Assembly: GCF_001648775.1 (NCBI RefSeq)
Contig: NZ_LVEJ01000022.1
Span: forward strand, 1-64,000
Length of the DNA stretch: 64,000 bases
Reading direction: 5' to 3'
Origin: Pseudomonas fluorescens
Lineage (GTDB): Bacteria; Pseudomonadota; Gammaproteobacteria; Pseudomonadales; Pseudomonadaceae
Part shown: piece by piece, positions 34,632 to 43,857 of the stretch
Layout: every line of letters begins with the position of its first letter
How positions within the stretch are numbered: the first letter of the stretch is position 1
Program-made: the position numbers and the translations under genes
Notes under the pieces: model-generated
What the model was told of the DNA's origin: nothing
What the model saw: the letters and a program-made list of their open reading frames with translations, nothing else
The model's database searches: none

Positions 34632-37492
34632 TACAGGGCCTCCACTAATGCGCGCACTTCGTTGGCGCTGCCCACGGCCAGGGCGTGTTGAGCAAGGGTT
34701 TGTGCCTGAGTCAGGCTGAGTTCGCGGATGCGTGCTTTCACTTCGGCAATGCTGCGCCCGGACACGCTGAGTTCATCGACACCGAGGCCGACCAGCACCG
34801 GCACCGCCAACGGATCTGCCGCCAGTTCACCGCAAACGCCGACCCATTTGCCATGGGCATGTGCGGCGCGCACGGTGATGTCGATCAGTTGCAGTACCGC
34901 CGGGTGCAAGCCGTCGGCCTGCGCCGACAGGGTCGGGTGGCCACGGTCGATGGCCAGGGTGTATTGCGTGAGATCGTTAGTGCCGACGCTGAAGAAGTCG
35001 ACTTCCTTGGCCAGCACCGGCGCAAGCAAAGCGGCGGACGGCACTTCGATCATGATCCCCAGTTGCAGATCGGCGACCGGAATTTCCAGACGCAGACGTT
35101 CGGTCATGTCGCGGGCCTGACGCCATTCTTCGACGCTGCCAACCATGGGGAACATGATCCGCAACGGACGGTTGTCCGCCGCACGCAACAAGGCGCGCAA
35201 TTGCGCTTCCATGATCTGCGGACGCTGCAAGGTCAGGCGAATGCCGCGCACGCCGAGGAACGGGTTTTCTTCTTTGGCGATCGGCCAATACGGCAGCGGT
35301 TTGTCGCCGCCGACGTCTAGCGTGCGCACCACCAGCGGACGCCCGGCGAGGCCATCGAGGACGCGGCGGTATTCGGCTTCTTGCGTGGCTTCGTCCGGCG
35401 CTTGCGGATGGGCCATGAAAATCAGTTCGGTGCGCAGCAGACCGATACCCTCGGCGCCCTGCTCCACTGCACTGATCACGCCGGCGCTTTCGCCGATGTT
35501 GGCAAAGACTTCGACGGCGTGACCGTCGGTGGTGTGTGCCGGTTGATGACGTTGTTCGGCGGCAATCTTCAGCCGTTGTTCGCGGGTATCGCGTTCTTCA
35601 GCGGCGCGCCGCAGCGTCGCAGCATCGGCATCGACGTGCAGGCGACCACGTTGACCGTCGAGCAGCAACGGTGTGCCCGGTTGCAACAGCAACACTGCCG
35701 CGCCAGCACCGACCAGCGCCGGAATGCCGAGAGCTCGGGCGACGATGGCGCTGTGCGCCGTGGCGCCGCCGCGGGCGGTGAGAATCCCTGCCACACGCGC
35801 CGGATCCAGACGCGCGACGTCGGACGGGCCGACTTCGTCCATCACCAGGATGTACGGCTGCTCAGGCTCGCTCGGCGTTTGAATTCCGCAAAGTTGCGCC
35901 AGCACGCGGCGGCCAATATCACGCAAGTCAGCTGCGCGTTCGGCGAGCAAAGCGTCCTGCAGCGATTCCTGTTGTTTGGCCGCGGCTTCTATCACCGCCA
36001 TCCACGCCGCTTCTGCGCTTTCGCCTTGTTTGAGGCGGGTGTCGACTTCGTCGGTGAGTTCCGGGTCGTCGAGCATCTCCTGATGGGTGATGAAGATCTC
36101 GCGGATGGCTTTGGCTTTGCTGCGTTCAATCAAGCCCTGAATGTCGCTGCGCACATCGCTGAGCGCTTGCTTGAGACGTTCGCGCTCAACGGCGGCAGAC
36201 TCACCGCGCAGCGGATAATCGATGGCCTGTTGCACTTGAATATGTGCCGGGCCGATGGCAATGCCAGGGGCCGCCGGGATCGCTTGCAACTGGCTGCCGG
36301 ACGCCGGGGCGACAACGACTTCGGCGATGTCGGCGATGACTTCGTGCTGCTGACTCACCGCTGGCAGCGGTTCGACTTCCTCACCAAGGCCTTCTTCGAT
36401 GGCGGCGAGCAAGGCCGGCAAGGCATCAGCGGCGATACTTGGTTCGGCGATCAGCTCCAGCACCTGACCACGACGGGCGCCGAGGCTGAGCAGTTTGCTC
36501 AGACTCTTCACCGACACTGCGCTGTCCTGACCGTCAACGATGCGCACACGAATTTCGCCGTCAAAACTTTTCGCCAGTTGCGCGAGGATCTTCGCCGGGC
36601 GCGCGTGCAAGCCGTGAGCGTTGGCCAGCGCAATGCGTGCGCTTGGCCAGTCGGCGGGCAATTCACCGCCGAGCACTTCGAGGACTTTACGGCTGCTGGT
36701 AGCGCGGCCCAGTTCATGGCCACGACCTTCAATCAGCAACGCACAAAGACGCTCGAGCAACGCCTGATGCGCTTCGCCAAGGCTGGCCAGACAGAACAGA
36801 CCACTGAGCGGCTGACCGAGGTAGCGCATCGGTTTGTCCGGCGTCACGAAAGCCAAACCCGGACGCTTCACGGTTTGCTCACTGTGCAACCACCACAAGC
36901 CGTCGCCCAACGGCAGCGCTTCGACCTGTTGCAGCACCGCCGAGAAACCATTGCTCACGCAATCGGCCTGACGCAGCAGACGCGCACCGCGCCAGACCAA
37001 TTCTTCGAAATCATCGGCCGACACGCCGAGGCCGATCATCTGTGCATCCAGCGCCAGTTCTTGCGGCGCGCCTTGCAGCAGTTTCAGCAGCGCTTGCGGA
37101 GAACTGGCGCGACGCAGCGCCTGGCCCAGATCGGTCTCGCCGAGGGCACGGGTCAGCAGTTGCAGCAGACGCAGGTGTTCATCGGATTTGGCGGCGATGC
37201 CAATCGCCAGATAAACGATCTGACCATCGCCCCAATCCACGCCTTCCGGGAACTGCATCAGGCGCACACCAGTGGCGAACACCTGATCGCGGGTTTCCGG
37301 CGTTCCGTGGGGAATGGCAATACCTTGACCGAGAAAGGTCGAGCCCTGGGCTTCCCGGGCCTGCAATCCGGCGAGGTAGCCGTCGGCGACCAGACCATCG
37401 GCCACCAGATGATTGGCCAGCAATTGCAAGGCAGCGGGTTTATCCACAGCCGATTGGCCCATGGATATCTGCTCTATAGTGAGCTCGAGCAT
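34631..37492 (-). CDS. fruB: Fructose PTS multiphosphoryl protein EIIA-HPr-EI (FruB)
   Basis: A 953-residue cytoplasmic fusion carrying the whole phosphoryl chain for fructose. EIIA-Fru is at residues 1-145, with H62 in AIPHGT. A middle region follows, then HPr near 280-370 with HGLHARPAK. From about 395 to the end is enzyme I, with the phospho-His in GGATAHSAIVARALGIP, the metal-binding LRTELIFM region and the C-terminal DELSVSG. The ATG at 37492 has a perfect AAGGAG site; 40 extra in-frame residues upstream are not used. It is the first gene of the fruBKA operon. Confidence 0.96.
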   Translation of the reverse strand: MLELTIEQISMGQSAVDKPAALQLLANHLVADGLVADGYLAGLQAREAQGSTFLGQGIAIPHGTPETRDQVFATGVRLMQFPEGVDWGDGQIVYLAIGIAAKSDEHLRLLQLLTRALGETDLGQALRRASSPQALLKLLQGAPQELALDAQMIGLGVSADDFEELVWRGARLLRQADCVSNGFSAVLQQVEALPLGDGLWWLHSEQTVKRPGLAFVTPDKPMRYLGQPLSGLFCLASLGEAHQALLERLCALLIEGRGHELGRATSSRKVLEVLGGELPADWPSARIALANAHGLHARPAKILAQLAKSFDGEIRVRIVDGQDSAVSVKSLSKLLSLGARRGQVLELIAEPSIAADALPALLAAIEEGLGEEVEPLPAVSQQHEVIADIAEVVVAPASGSQLQAIPAAPGIAIGPAHIQVQQAIDYPLRGESAAVERERLKQALSDVRSDIQGLIERSKAKAIREIFITHQEMLDDPELTDEVDTRLKQGESAEAAWMAVIEAAAKQQESLQDALLAERAADLRDIGRRVLAQLCGIQTPSEPEQPYILVMDEVGPSDVARLDPARVAGILTARGGATAHSAIVARALGIPALVGAGAAVLLLQPGTPLLLDGQRGRLHVDADAATLRRAAEERDTREQRLKIAAEQRHQPAHTTDGHAVEVFANIGESAGVISAVEQGAEGIGLLRTELIFMAHPQAPDEATQEAEYRRVLDGLAGRPLVVRTLDVGGDKPLPYWPIAKEENPFLGVRGIRLTLQRPQIMEAQLRALLRAADNRPLRIMFPMVGSVEEWRQARDMTERLRLEIPVADLQLGIMIEVPSAALLAPVLAKEVDFFSVGTNDLTQYTLAIDRGHPTLSAQADGLHPAVLQLIDITVRAAHAHGKWVGVCGELAADPLAVPVLVGLGVDELSVSGRSIAEVKARIRELSLTQAQTLAQHALAVGSANEVRALVEAL

Positions 37493-37642
37493 GCGATCTC
37501 CTTTTTGGCGCTGTATGAGTGCCAGGTATTGTTTTGGATGGTTGCAGCTTAGGCGCTCTGCCGCTTTGCTTTTCGGCGGCAGTTTTGGCGGTTTCACGGC
37601 AGCACCGGCCAAAGGCGTCTAAAACGTAGAAAATACGCTTGC

Positions 37643-37654
37643 TGAAACGTTTAA
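37643..37654. promoter_or_regulatory. FruR (Cra) operator between fruB and fruR
   Basis: TGAAACGTTTAA is exactly the reverse complement of TTAAACGTTTCA, the operator described for P. putida FruR/Cra. It sits 150 bases upstream of fruB and 145 bases upstream of fruR in the divergent gap (37493-37799), which otherwise shows no gene. FruR is expected to repress fruBKA until fructose 1-phosphate is present. Confidence 0.85.
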
Positions 37655-37799
37655 TCTAGATTGATCGGCACGTTACTCGATAATGTCCCATCCTTGAAGT
37701 CCAACTTGTCGGATGCGCTGCGACAATAGTCGCCTGCCCTAATCGGGTAGGATTGGCGAAAATGTCGCGGCAAGCTCGAAAAAACAAGGAAATACCGGG

Positions 37800-38795
37800 T
37801 TGAAACTCAGTGATATCGCGCGGTTGGCCGGAGTGTCCGTGACCACCGCCAGCTACGTCATCAACGGCAAGGCCGAACAGCAACGCATCAGCACCGCGAC
37901 CGTCGAGCGGGTGCGGGCGGTGGTCGATCTGCACGGCTTCACGCCAAACCCTCAAGCGGCCGGGCTGCGCAGTCGGCACACGCGCACGCTGGGCTTTATT
38001 CTGCCGGATCTGGAAAACCCCAGTTACGCGCGGATCGCCAAACTGCTCGAGCAAGGTGCGCGGGCGCGCGGCTATCAATTGCTGATCGCCAGCTCCGACG
38101 ATGCACCGGACAGCGAGCGGCAACTGCTGCAACTGTTCCGCGCACGGCGTTGCGATGCGCTGATCGTCGCCAGTTGCCTGCCGGCCGGCGATGACAGCTA
38201 TCGCCAGTTACAAGCCAAAGGCCTGCCGATCATTGCCATCGACCGGGTCATGGAGCCGGAGCATTTCTGCTCGGTGATCAGTGACGACCGCGAGGCCAGT
38301 CTGCACCTGACCCAGAGCCTGCTCGATCCACAACCCAAGCAGATCGTACTGCTCGGCGCGCGCCCGGAACTGAGCATCAGCCAGGAACGTGCCGCCGGTT
38401 TCAAGCAAGCCTTGATCGACTTCAAAGGCGAAGTGCTGGTCGAACACGCCGAGTCCTTCAGCCGCGAATGCGGCAAGCAATTGATGGAAGAACTCCTGCA
38501 ACGCCTGGGGCATTTGCCCGACGCGCTGGTGACAACTTCCTACGTGCTGTTGCAGGGCGTGTTCGATGCGCTGCATGACTTCCCGCTGAAATCGCGGCCG
38601 CTGCGCCTCGGCACCTTCGGCGATACGCAGTTGCTGGATTTCCTGCCGCTGCCGGTCAACGCCATGGCCCAACAACACCAGTTGATCGCCGACAAGGCGC
38701 TGGAACTGGCGTTGGCCGCTGTCGAGCAGTCGGAGTACAAGCCTGGCGTGCAGGCCATCGCGCGGACCTTCAAGCAGCGTATTCATCAGGACTGA
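37800..38795 (+). CDS. fruR: LacI-family fructose repressor FruR/Cra
   Basis: A 331-residue LacI-family regulator. The N-terminal helix-turn-helix and hinge are visible (KLSDIARLAGVSVTTASYVINGKAEQQRIS); the rest is a periplasmic-binding-like effector domain. The first codon is TTG at 37800 with AAGGA upstream, giving the usual LKLSDIARLAG N-terminus. It is divergent from fruBKA, with its probable operator between. tatD begins 3 bases after its stop, so they share a transcript. Confidence 0.95.
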   Translation: MKLSDIARLAGVSVTTASYVINGKAEQQRISTATVERVRAVVDLHGFTPNPQAAGLRSRHTRTLGFILPDLENPSYARIAKLLEQGARARGYQLLIASSDDAPDSERQLLQLFRARRCDALIVASCLPAGDDSYRQLQAKGLPIIAIDRVMEPEHFCSVISDDREASLHLTQSLLDPQPKQIVLLGARPELSISQERAAGFKQALIDFKGEVLVEHAESFSRECGKQLMEELLQRLGHLPDALVTTSYVLLQGVFDALHDFPLKSRPLRLGTFGDTQLLDFLPLPVNAMAQQHQLIADKALELALAAVEQSEYKPGVQAIARTFKQRIHQD

Positions 38796-38798
38796 ACC

Positions 38799-39575
38799 GT
38801 GGAGCTGATCGACAGCCACACTCACCTCGATTTCCCCGACTTCGACGCCGATCGCCCGGCGTTGCTCGCCGAATGCCGCGCCCTCGGGGTGCGGCGAATG
38901 GTGGTGCTGGGCGTCTATGAAGGTAACTGGCAGCGGGTCTGGGATCTGGTGCAGAGCGATGCGGATCTGTACGCGGCATTCGGTTTGCACCCGGTGTATC
39001 TCGATCAGCATCGTCCCGAAGATCTGACGGCTCTGGGTGATTGGCTGACCCGGCTGCACGGTCATCGGCAGTTGTGCGCGGTGGGCGAAATCGGTCTGGA
39101 TTACTTCGTCGAAACGCTGGACCGCGAACGGCAACAGGCACTGTTCGAAGCGCAACTGCAATTGGCGGCGGATTTTGAATTGCCGGCGCTGATCCATGTG
39201 CGGCGCAGCCACGCAGCAGTTATTGCGACGCTTAAGCGCTTCAAACTGAAACGCGCAGGGATCACCCACGCTTTCGCCGGCAGCCGCGAAGAAGCACGGG
39301 AATACATCAAACTCGGTTTCAAACTGGGCCTGGGCGGCGCACCGACCTGGCCGCAAGCCTTGCGCATGCATCGCGTGCTGGCGGAACTGCCGCTGGAGTC
39401 GATCGTGCTGGAAACCGACTCACCGGACATGCCGCCCGCGATGTTTCCCGGCCAGCGCAACAGCCCGGCGCACTTGCCGGCAATCTGCGCGGCGTTGGCG
39501 GCATTGATGAATATCACCCCACAACAACTGGCCGCCGCCAGCACCGCCAACAGTTGCGAAGTGTTCGGCTGGTAA
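38799..39575 (+). CDS. TatD-family metal-dependent hydrolase
   Basis: A 258-residue amidohydrolase-fold nuclease. Metal ligands are in DSHTHLDF at the N-terminus, GEIGLDY, ALIHVRRSH and LETDSPDM. TatD proteins have DNase and 3'-5' exonuclease activity in repair or turnover. A GTG start at 38799 lies 3 bases after fruR. The stop abuts the stop of the convergent gene, with no intergenic base and no terminator. Confidence 0.93.
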   Translation: MELIDSHTHLDFPDFDADRPALLAECRALGVRRMVVLGVYEGNWQRVWDLVQSDADLYAAFGLHPVYLDQHRPEDLTALGDWLTRLHGHRQLCAVGEIGLDYFVETLDRERQQALFEAQLQLAADFELPALIHVRRSHAAVIATLKRFKLKRAGITHAFAGSREEAREYIKLGFKLGLGGAPTWPQALRMHRVLAELPLESIVLETDSPDMPPAMFPGQRNSPAHLPAICAALAALMNITPQQLAAASTANSCEVFGW

Positions 39576-39965
39576 TCAGTCGGCGTGTGCCTTGGCGGCA
39601 TCCAGTGTCAGCGTCAGGTGCTGACGATGGCGCGCATAACGCACCACCACGAAATACACGAAGATCGTGATCAGTGACGCGTTCAGTTGCTCAGTGACGC
39701 TGAGCAGCCCCACCCATTCCATCACCAACGCCACCAACAGCGCAGTGCACACCGTGACCGACGCGCTGAAGCGCAGCAACGCCAGTGAATCGAGCGACTT
39801 GAAGCGTTTGATCTGTTGCGGGCAGCGCAACTCCAGGGTTTTCTGGCAATGCTCGCAGGTGAATGGCTCATTGATCGAGATGGCATTGAGCTGCCAGGGC
39901 TTGAGTACCAGCGTGGTCTGGCAATGAGCACAACGGCCCTGGATTCCCAGGGTTGCAACAGACAT
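39576..39965 (-). CDS. Small zinc-ribbon inner-membrane protein, function unknown
   Basis: A 129-residue protein. The N-terminal third has two CxxC pairs (GRCAHCQT at about residue 12 and FTCEHCQK at about 36), a likely zinc ribbon. Two hydrophobic segments follow (VTVCTALLVALVMEWVGLL and ASLITIFVYFVVV), predicted to span the membrane, with the tail in the cytoplasm. A GGAGG site precedes the ATG. I do not recognise a named family. It ends back-to-back with tatD. Confidence 0.75.
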   Translation of the reverse strand: MSVATLGIQGRCAHCQTTLVLKPWQLNAISINEPFTCEHCQKTLELRCPQQIKRFKSLDSLALLRFSASVTVCTALLVALVMEWVGLLSVTEQLNASLITIFVYFVVVRYARHRQHLTLTLDAAKAHAD

Positions 39966-40105
39966 GAGCGGCCTCCGGTACGCGATCAGATGAATATGGA
40001 TACTGGTTCATTGATAGGGAAAAGCCAGAGCACGGAGAAAAACAGGATTGGGCTTACGAGTTGAAGTGAAAAAGTACTACAAAAAATTCTGATAAAACGC
40101 GAAAC

Positions 40106-40197
40106 CCTGTGGGAGCGAGCCTGCTCGCGAATGCGGACTGTCAGGTGACAGCGATGTCACTGACAGATTGCATTCGCGAGCAGGCTCGCTCCCACAA
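40106..40197. repeat. REPIN, C-type
   Basis: An inverted REP pair with AGCCTGCT/AGCAGGCT arms, ending 5 bases before the stop codon of the chemoreceptor gene. The gap 39966-40105 shows no other feature. Confidence 0.9.
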
Positions 40198-40201
40198 CGA
40201 C

Positions 40202-42232
40202 TCAGACGCGGAACGCGCTGATCAGTTGTTTGAGTTCCACGACTTGGGCAGACAGCGCGCGGCTGGCATCTTCGGTCTGGTGTGCGCCGTGCGCCGTGCG
40301 CTCGCCGGCGCGGTTGATCTCGACGATGTTCTGATCGATGTCATGCGCCACCGCCGTTTGCTGTTCCACCGCCGCAGCAATCTGCTGGTTCTGATCGACG
40401 ATCATGCCGACTGCGCCGAGGATGTTTTCCAGCGCCTGCTGGACCTTTTCCGACTGCCCGACCGTGCCGTTGGCCATTTGATGGCTGACGCCCATGGCTT
40501 TCACCGCTGCGCCGACGCCGCCGTGCAACTTGGCGATCATCTGTTCGATTTCTTCGGTCGATTGCTGGGTGCGCTTGGCCAGCGTGCGCACCTCGTCTGC
40601 GACCACCGCAAAACCACGCCCTTGCTCGCCGGCCCGCGCCGCTTCGATCGCAGCATTGAGTGCCAGCAGGTTGGTTTGTTCGGCGATGCTTTTGATCACT
40701 TCCAGCACGCGACTGATCGACTGACTATCACTGGCCAAGTGATTAATCACCAGCACCGACTGATCGATTTCGCTGGCCAGCGCAGCAATGCTGCCCTGCT
40801 GCGACTTGACCAGGCCACGACCACTGATGGTCTCGTCATTCACGCTGTGGGCGCTGCTCACCGCTGCCGCCGCACTGCGCGCCACCTCCAGTGAGGTGGC
40901 CGACATCTGGTTCATTGCCGTCGCCACTTGTTCGATCTGTGTGCGCTGCCCGGCGACCGCCTGGTTGCTTTGCGCCGAGACATTTTCAACCTGCCCGGCC
41001 TGACGTTCGACCTCGCCGACGGTCTGCCCCACGCGCTCGATCAAGTCGTGAATCTTGCGCACCGTGCCGTTGAACACTTCGCCCAACTCGCCCAGTTCAT
41101 CGCGGCTGTTGGCTTTGAAATTGACCGTCATGTCGCCAGCCGCGACCTTGTCCATCATCGCTCCCAGGCGTTTCAGCGTGGTGCGGGTCGAGGCATAAAA
41201 ACCGCCGTAGAGATAGAAAATCAGCACAAACACCACCGACAGCGCCACGGCCTGCAAGACCATGTGCGTACGGTTTTGCGCCAGACGTTGCTGCAATTGA
41301 GTGTCGAGAAATTTCAGAGTGGCTTCGTTGAGCTGGTAAGTCTTGTCCATCAGCGCGGTGACCTGGTCGTAAAACGCCAGCCATGGTGCATCGAGCGTGT
41401 CAGCCATTACCACTTGCTCTTCGAACAGTTCGCTGGCCTGTTTGAGTGAGGCCTTGCTGCTCTCGGCCGCCGCGTTGAGGTGTTCCTGCGCAGCTTTGCT
41501 GGAGCCGAGTGCATCGTGCAGTTTCAAGCCGTATTCGGCCTGCAGTTTTTCGATCTGCACCAGCAATTCATCGAAACGCGTGCTCGACGAACTGTTGAGA
41601 AAGCCCTGCCCCAGCGAATACGAGCCCATCGCCCGGCCTTCGCCGAGGGTTTGCGTGACGCTTGGGGTGATCAATGTCACCAGTTCGCTGAGTTGGCGAA
41701 TGTCACTCTGGTTATCGCGGCTCAAGCCGGCCTGACTGGTGATGATCTGGCTGAAGATCTGCGCACTGGCGAGTAATTTGCCAATCAGCGCGCTTTTGCT
41801 CTGCAGTGAGCTTTCCACATGCTGGGCCTTGAATGCAGCGATCATCTCATCGCGCTTGCCGTCGAATACCTTGATCTGTTCGGGATCGTCGGTCATCGCC
41901 GTCAGCCCTTGCAGGCGCGCCAGAACCGCTTGTTCGAGGGCGGTGATCTGCGACTCGACATTCCCGGCCTTGCCGGACTGGCCGAGGGTGACATTGATCT
42001 GCACCAGGTTGTTGAGGGTTTCCAGATCCCGACGCAACGTCAGGCTGCTGCCCAGCAGATCGAGGCTTTGCAGCTCGACGCGGGTGCCCTGGAACTCACG
42101 ATAGGAATCGCGCACCAGATAGAAATTGGTCACCAGCATCGGCACCAGGAACAGCACGCTGATCAGGCTGAACTTCATGCCGAAGCTCAGACGGTTCATC
42201 AGCGAGACGGCGGGATAGAGCAAGCTCTTCAC
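40202..42232 (-). CDS. Methyl-accepting chemotaxis protein
   Basis: A 676-residue chemoreceptor. The first membrane helix is FSLISVLFLVPMLVTNFYLV. A long mostly helical periplasmic domain follows (about residues 40-310), then the second helix (MVLQAVALSVVFVLIFYLYGG). A HAMP domain comes next, and a cytoplasmic signalling rod with the invariant hairpin tip IAEQTNLLALNAAIEAARAG. I cannot assign the periplasmic domain to a ligand class. The GTG at 42232 has GGGAGA 6 bases upstream. The same gene lies beside ampDE in P. aeruginosa. Confidence 0.93.
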   Translation of the reverse strand: MKSLLYPAVSLMNRLSFGMKFSLISVLFLVPMLVTNFYLVRDSYREFQGTRVELQSLDLLGSSLTLRRDLETLNNLVQINVTLGQSGKAGNVESQITALEQAVLARLQGLTAMTDDPEQIKVFDGKRDEMIAAFKAQHVESSLQSKSALIGKLLASAQIFSQIITSQAGLSRDNQSDIRQLSELVTLITPSVTQTLGEGRAMGSYSLGQGFLNSSSSTRFDELLVQIEKLQAEYGLKLHDALGSSKAAQEHLNAAAESSKASLKQASELFEEQVVMADTLDAPWLAFYDQVTALMDKTYQLNEATLKFLDTQLQQRLAQNRTHMVLQAVALSVVFVLIFYLYGGFYASTRTTLKRLGAMMDKVAAGDMTVNFKANSRDELGELGEVFNGTVRKIHDLIERVGQTVGEVERQAGQVENVSAQSNQAVAGQRTQIEQVATAMNQMSATSLEVARSAAAAVSSAHSVNDETISGRGLVKSQQGSIAALASEIDQSVLVINHLASDSQSISRVLEVIKSIAEQTNLLALNAAIEAARAGEQGRGFAVVADEVRTLAKRTQQSTEEIEQMIAKLHGGVGAAVKAMGVSHQMANGTVGQSEKVQQALENILGAVGMIVDQNQQIAAAVEQQTAVAHDIDQNIVEINRAGERTAHGAHQTEDASRALSAQVVELKQLISAFRV

Positions 42233-42396
42233 TGGAAGTCTCCCTTGGTTTTTCTTGTTTTTATTGGCAGGCGCGGGGCGACAGCAGATAGCCACTATCG
42301 AGCGCCATCTCTGTATAGCTCAAATCGACGGGAGGTTTTGTAACTTAAGGTTAACGACGAGTAGGGCCGAGGGATTTGCTCCCTCAGCCCGATTGA

Positions 42397-43236
42397 TCAG
42401 TGAACCAGAACGGTCCACAAGGCAAACCCGGCATACCACAGCACCGCCGCACGCAGCAGCAGTTCCCACAGGCAATCGAGGGTGTTGATGCCTTCAGGTC
42501 CGACCACGGGAGGTGGAATCTCCCCCGCCGCCAAACCGACCCGGTTGATCAACTGGGCAGCGCTGATGTTCCAGTTGAGCAGCTCATGCAGCATCACCCG
42601 ACTGACCGCAACGAAGTTGCCGACCAGCGCCAGACTCGCCGCCAGCAAACGCACTGGCACCCAGTCAAAGGCATGACGCAGTTGCCCCGCGCGTTCGACC
42701 AATGCTGGATTCTTGCCGTGTTCTTCGGCCAGCGCCAACAAACGATAAGCGAGCGCCGCGACCGGGCCGAGCAGGAAATACCAGAAAATCACCGCGAAGA
42801 AGCTTTGATAGGCTTCCCACAGCAAGTGGCCTTGTACGCGATCGAGCAATTGCTCACCGCTGTCGGCGCAGATATCCAGATCACGCTTGGCCACATGCGC
42901 CGCGGCTTGCAGATCCTCACGGCGCCAGGCATCGCGAAACGGCCCGAGACCGCCGAGCAAATCACCGCGTCCCAGGCTGTAAATCACCACCAGCAAATGC
43001 ACCGGCAAGGCCAGCAGGCCATAAGCCACCGGCTCCAGCACCACCAGCAACAGCGCCAGCAACGCCAGCGGAAACAGCACCAGTATCGTCAGCACCAGCC
43101 AGGGCTTACTCGCCAGCCGCTCGCTGGCTTCGAGTTTGTGCAGTTCGCGGATCCATCCGCCATCGCGTTGAACCCGATGGCGCAGGGCCGAGAACTTCTC
43201 GATCCAGACCGCCAGCAGTAACACCAGAAAACTCAT
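42397..43236 (-). CDS. ampE: Inner-membrane protein AmpE
   Basis: A 279-residue membrane protein with about four hydrophobic helices (MSFLVLLLAVWIEKFSAL at the N-terminus, WLVLTILVLFPLALLALLLVV, FFAVIFWYFLLGPVAALAYRLLAL, and the C-terminal WYAGFALWTVL). AmpE is encoded with AmpD and modulates beta-lactamase induction by an unclear route, perhaps as a sensor of recycling. Its ATG overlaps the ampD stop (ATGA), so the pair is translationally coupled. Confidence 0.94.
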   Translation of the reverse strand: MSFLVLLLAVWIEKFSALRHRVQRDGGWIRELHKLEASERLASKPWLVLTILVLFPLALLALLLVVLEPVAYGLLALPVHLLVVIYSLGRGDLLGGLGPFRDAWRREDLQAAAHVAKRDLDICADSGEQLLDRVQGHLLWEAYQSFFAVIFWYFLLGPVAALAYRLLALAEEHGKNPALVERAGQLRHAFDWVPVRLLAASLALVGNFVAVSRVMLHELLNWNISAAQLINRVGLAAGEIPPPVVGPEGINTLDCLWELLLRAAVLWYAGFALWTVLVH

Positions 43237-43793
43237 TGTCCTTCCTCTTGTGCCAGGGCTGCGCGGTAACGCGCCCAGTCGAATGCCGGGCCAGGATCGG
43301 TCTTACGCCCGGGTGCTATGTCGCTGTGCCCACAAATGCGGGCGCCGGTGATGGCCGGAAATGCTCTTTGCAACTGGCGGGTCAACGCCGTCAACGCTTG
43401 ATACTGCGCATCGGTGAACGGCAGATCATCGGTGCCTTCAAGCTCAATGCCCACGGAAAAATCATTACAGGTTTCGCGGCCGTCGAAAATCGACACGCCG
43501 GCATGCCATGCCCGCTCAAGACAGGAGACAAACTGGGTGACCTTGCCGTCACGTTCGATCAGAAAGTGCGCTGAAACGCGCAGGTCGGCAATCCCTGCAA
43601 AGTAGGGATGTTCAGTGACATCCAGACGATTCTGGAAAAATTCCTGCACCTTGCCGGTGGCGAACTGCGCTGGCGGCAGGCTGATGTTATGGATCACCAA
43701 CAGGGAAATTTCGCCCGCAGGGCGTTCATTGAAGTTGGGCGATGGGCAGACTTGCACCCCGTGACACCACCCGCTAGCGGGATCCAACTGCAT
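43233..43793 (-). CDS. ampD: 1,6-anhydro-N-acetylmuramyl-L-alanine amidase AmpD
   Basis: A 186-residue cytoplasmic zinc amidase that cleaves anhydromuropeptides during cell-wall recycling; its loss derepresses AmpC. Predicted zinc ligands are H35 (VIHNIS), H156 (CGHSDIAPGR) and D166 (KTDPGP), with catalytic E117 (VGIELEG). The ATG at 43793 follows AAGGA 6 bases upstream; the longer frame from 43952 overlaps the DUF1631 gene and is not used. Confidence 0.96.
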   Translation of the reverse strand: MQLDPASGWCHGVQVCPSPNFNERPAGEISLLVIHNISLPPAQFATGKVQEFFQNRLDVTEHPYFAGIADLRVSAHFLIERDGKVTQFVSCLERAWHAGVSIFDGRETCNDFSVGIELEGTDDLPFTDAQYQALTALTRQLQRAFPAITGARICGHSDIAPGRKTDPGPAFDWARYRAALAQEEGQ

Positions 43794-43857
43794 ACCGATT
43801 CCTTCAACGCCGACTGTGTGAGCGCCCAGTATGCCGTGATCGGCCCCCGGCGCGCGA

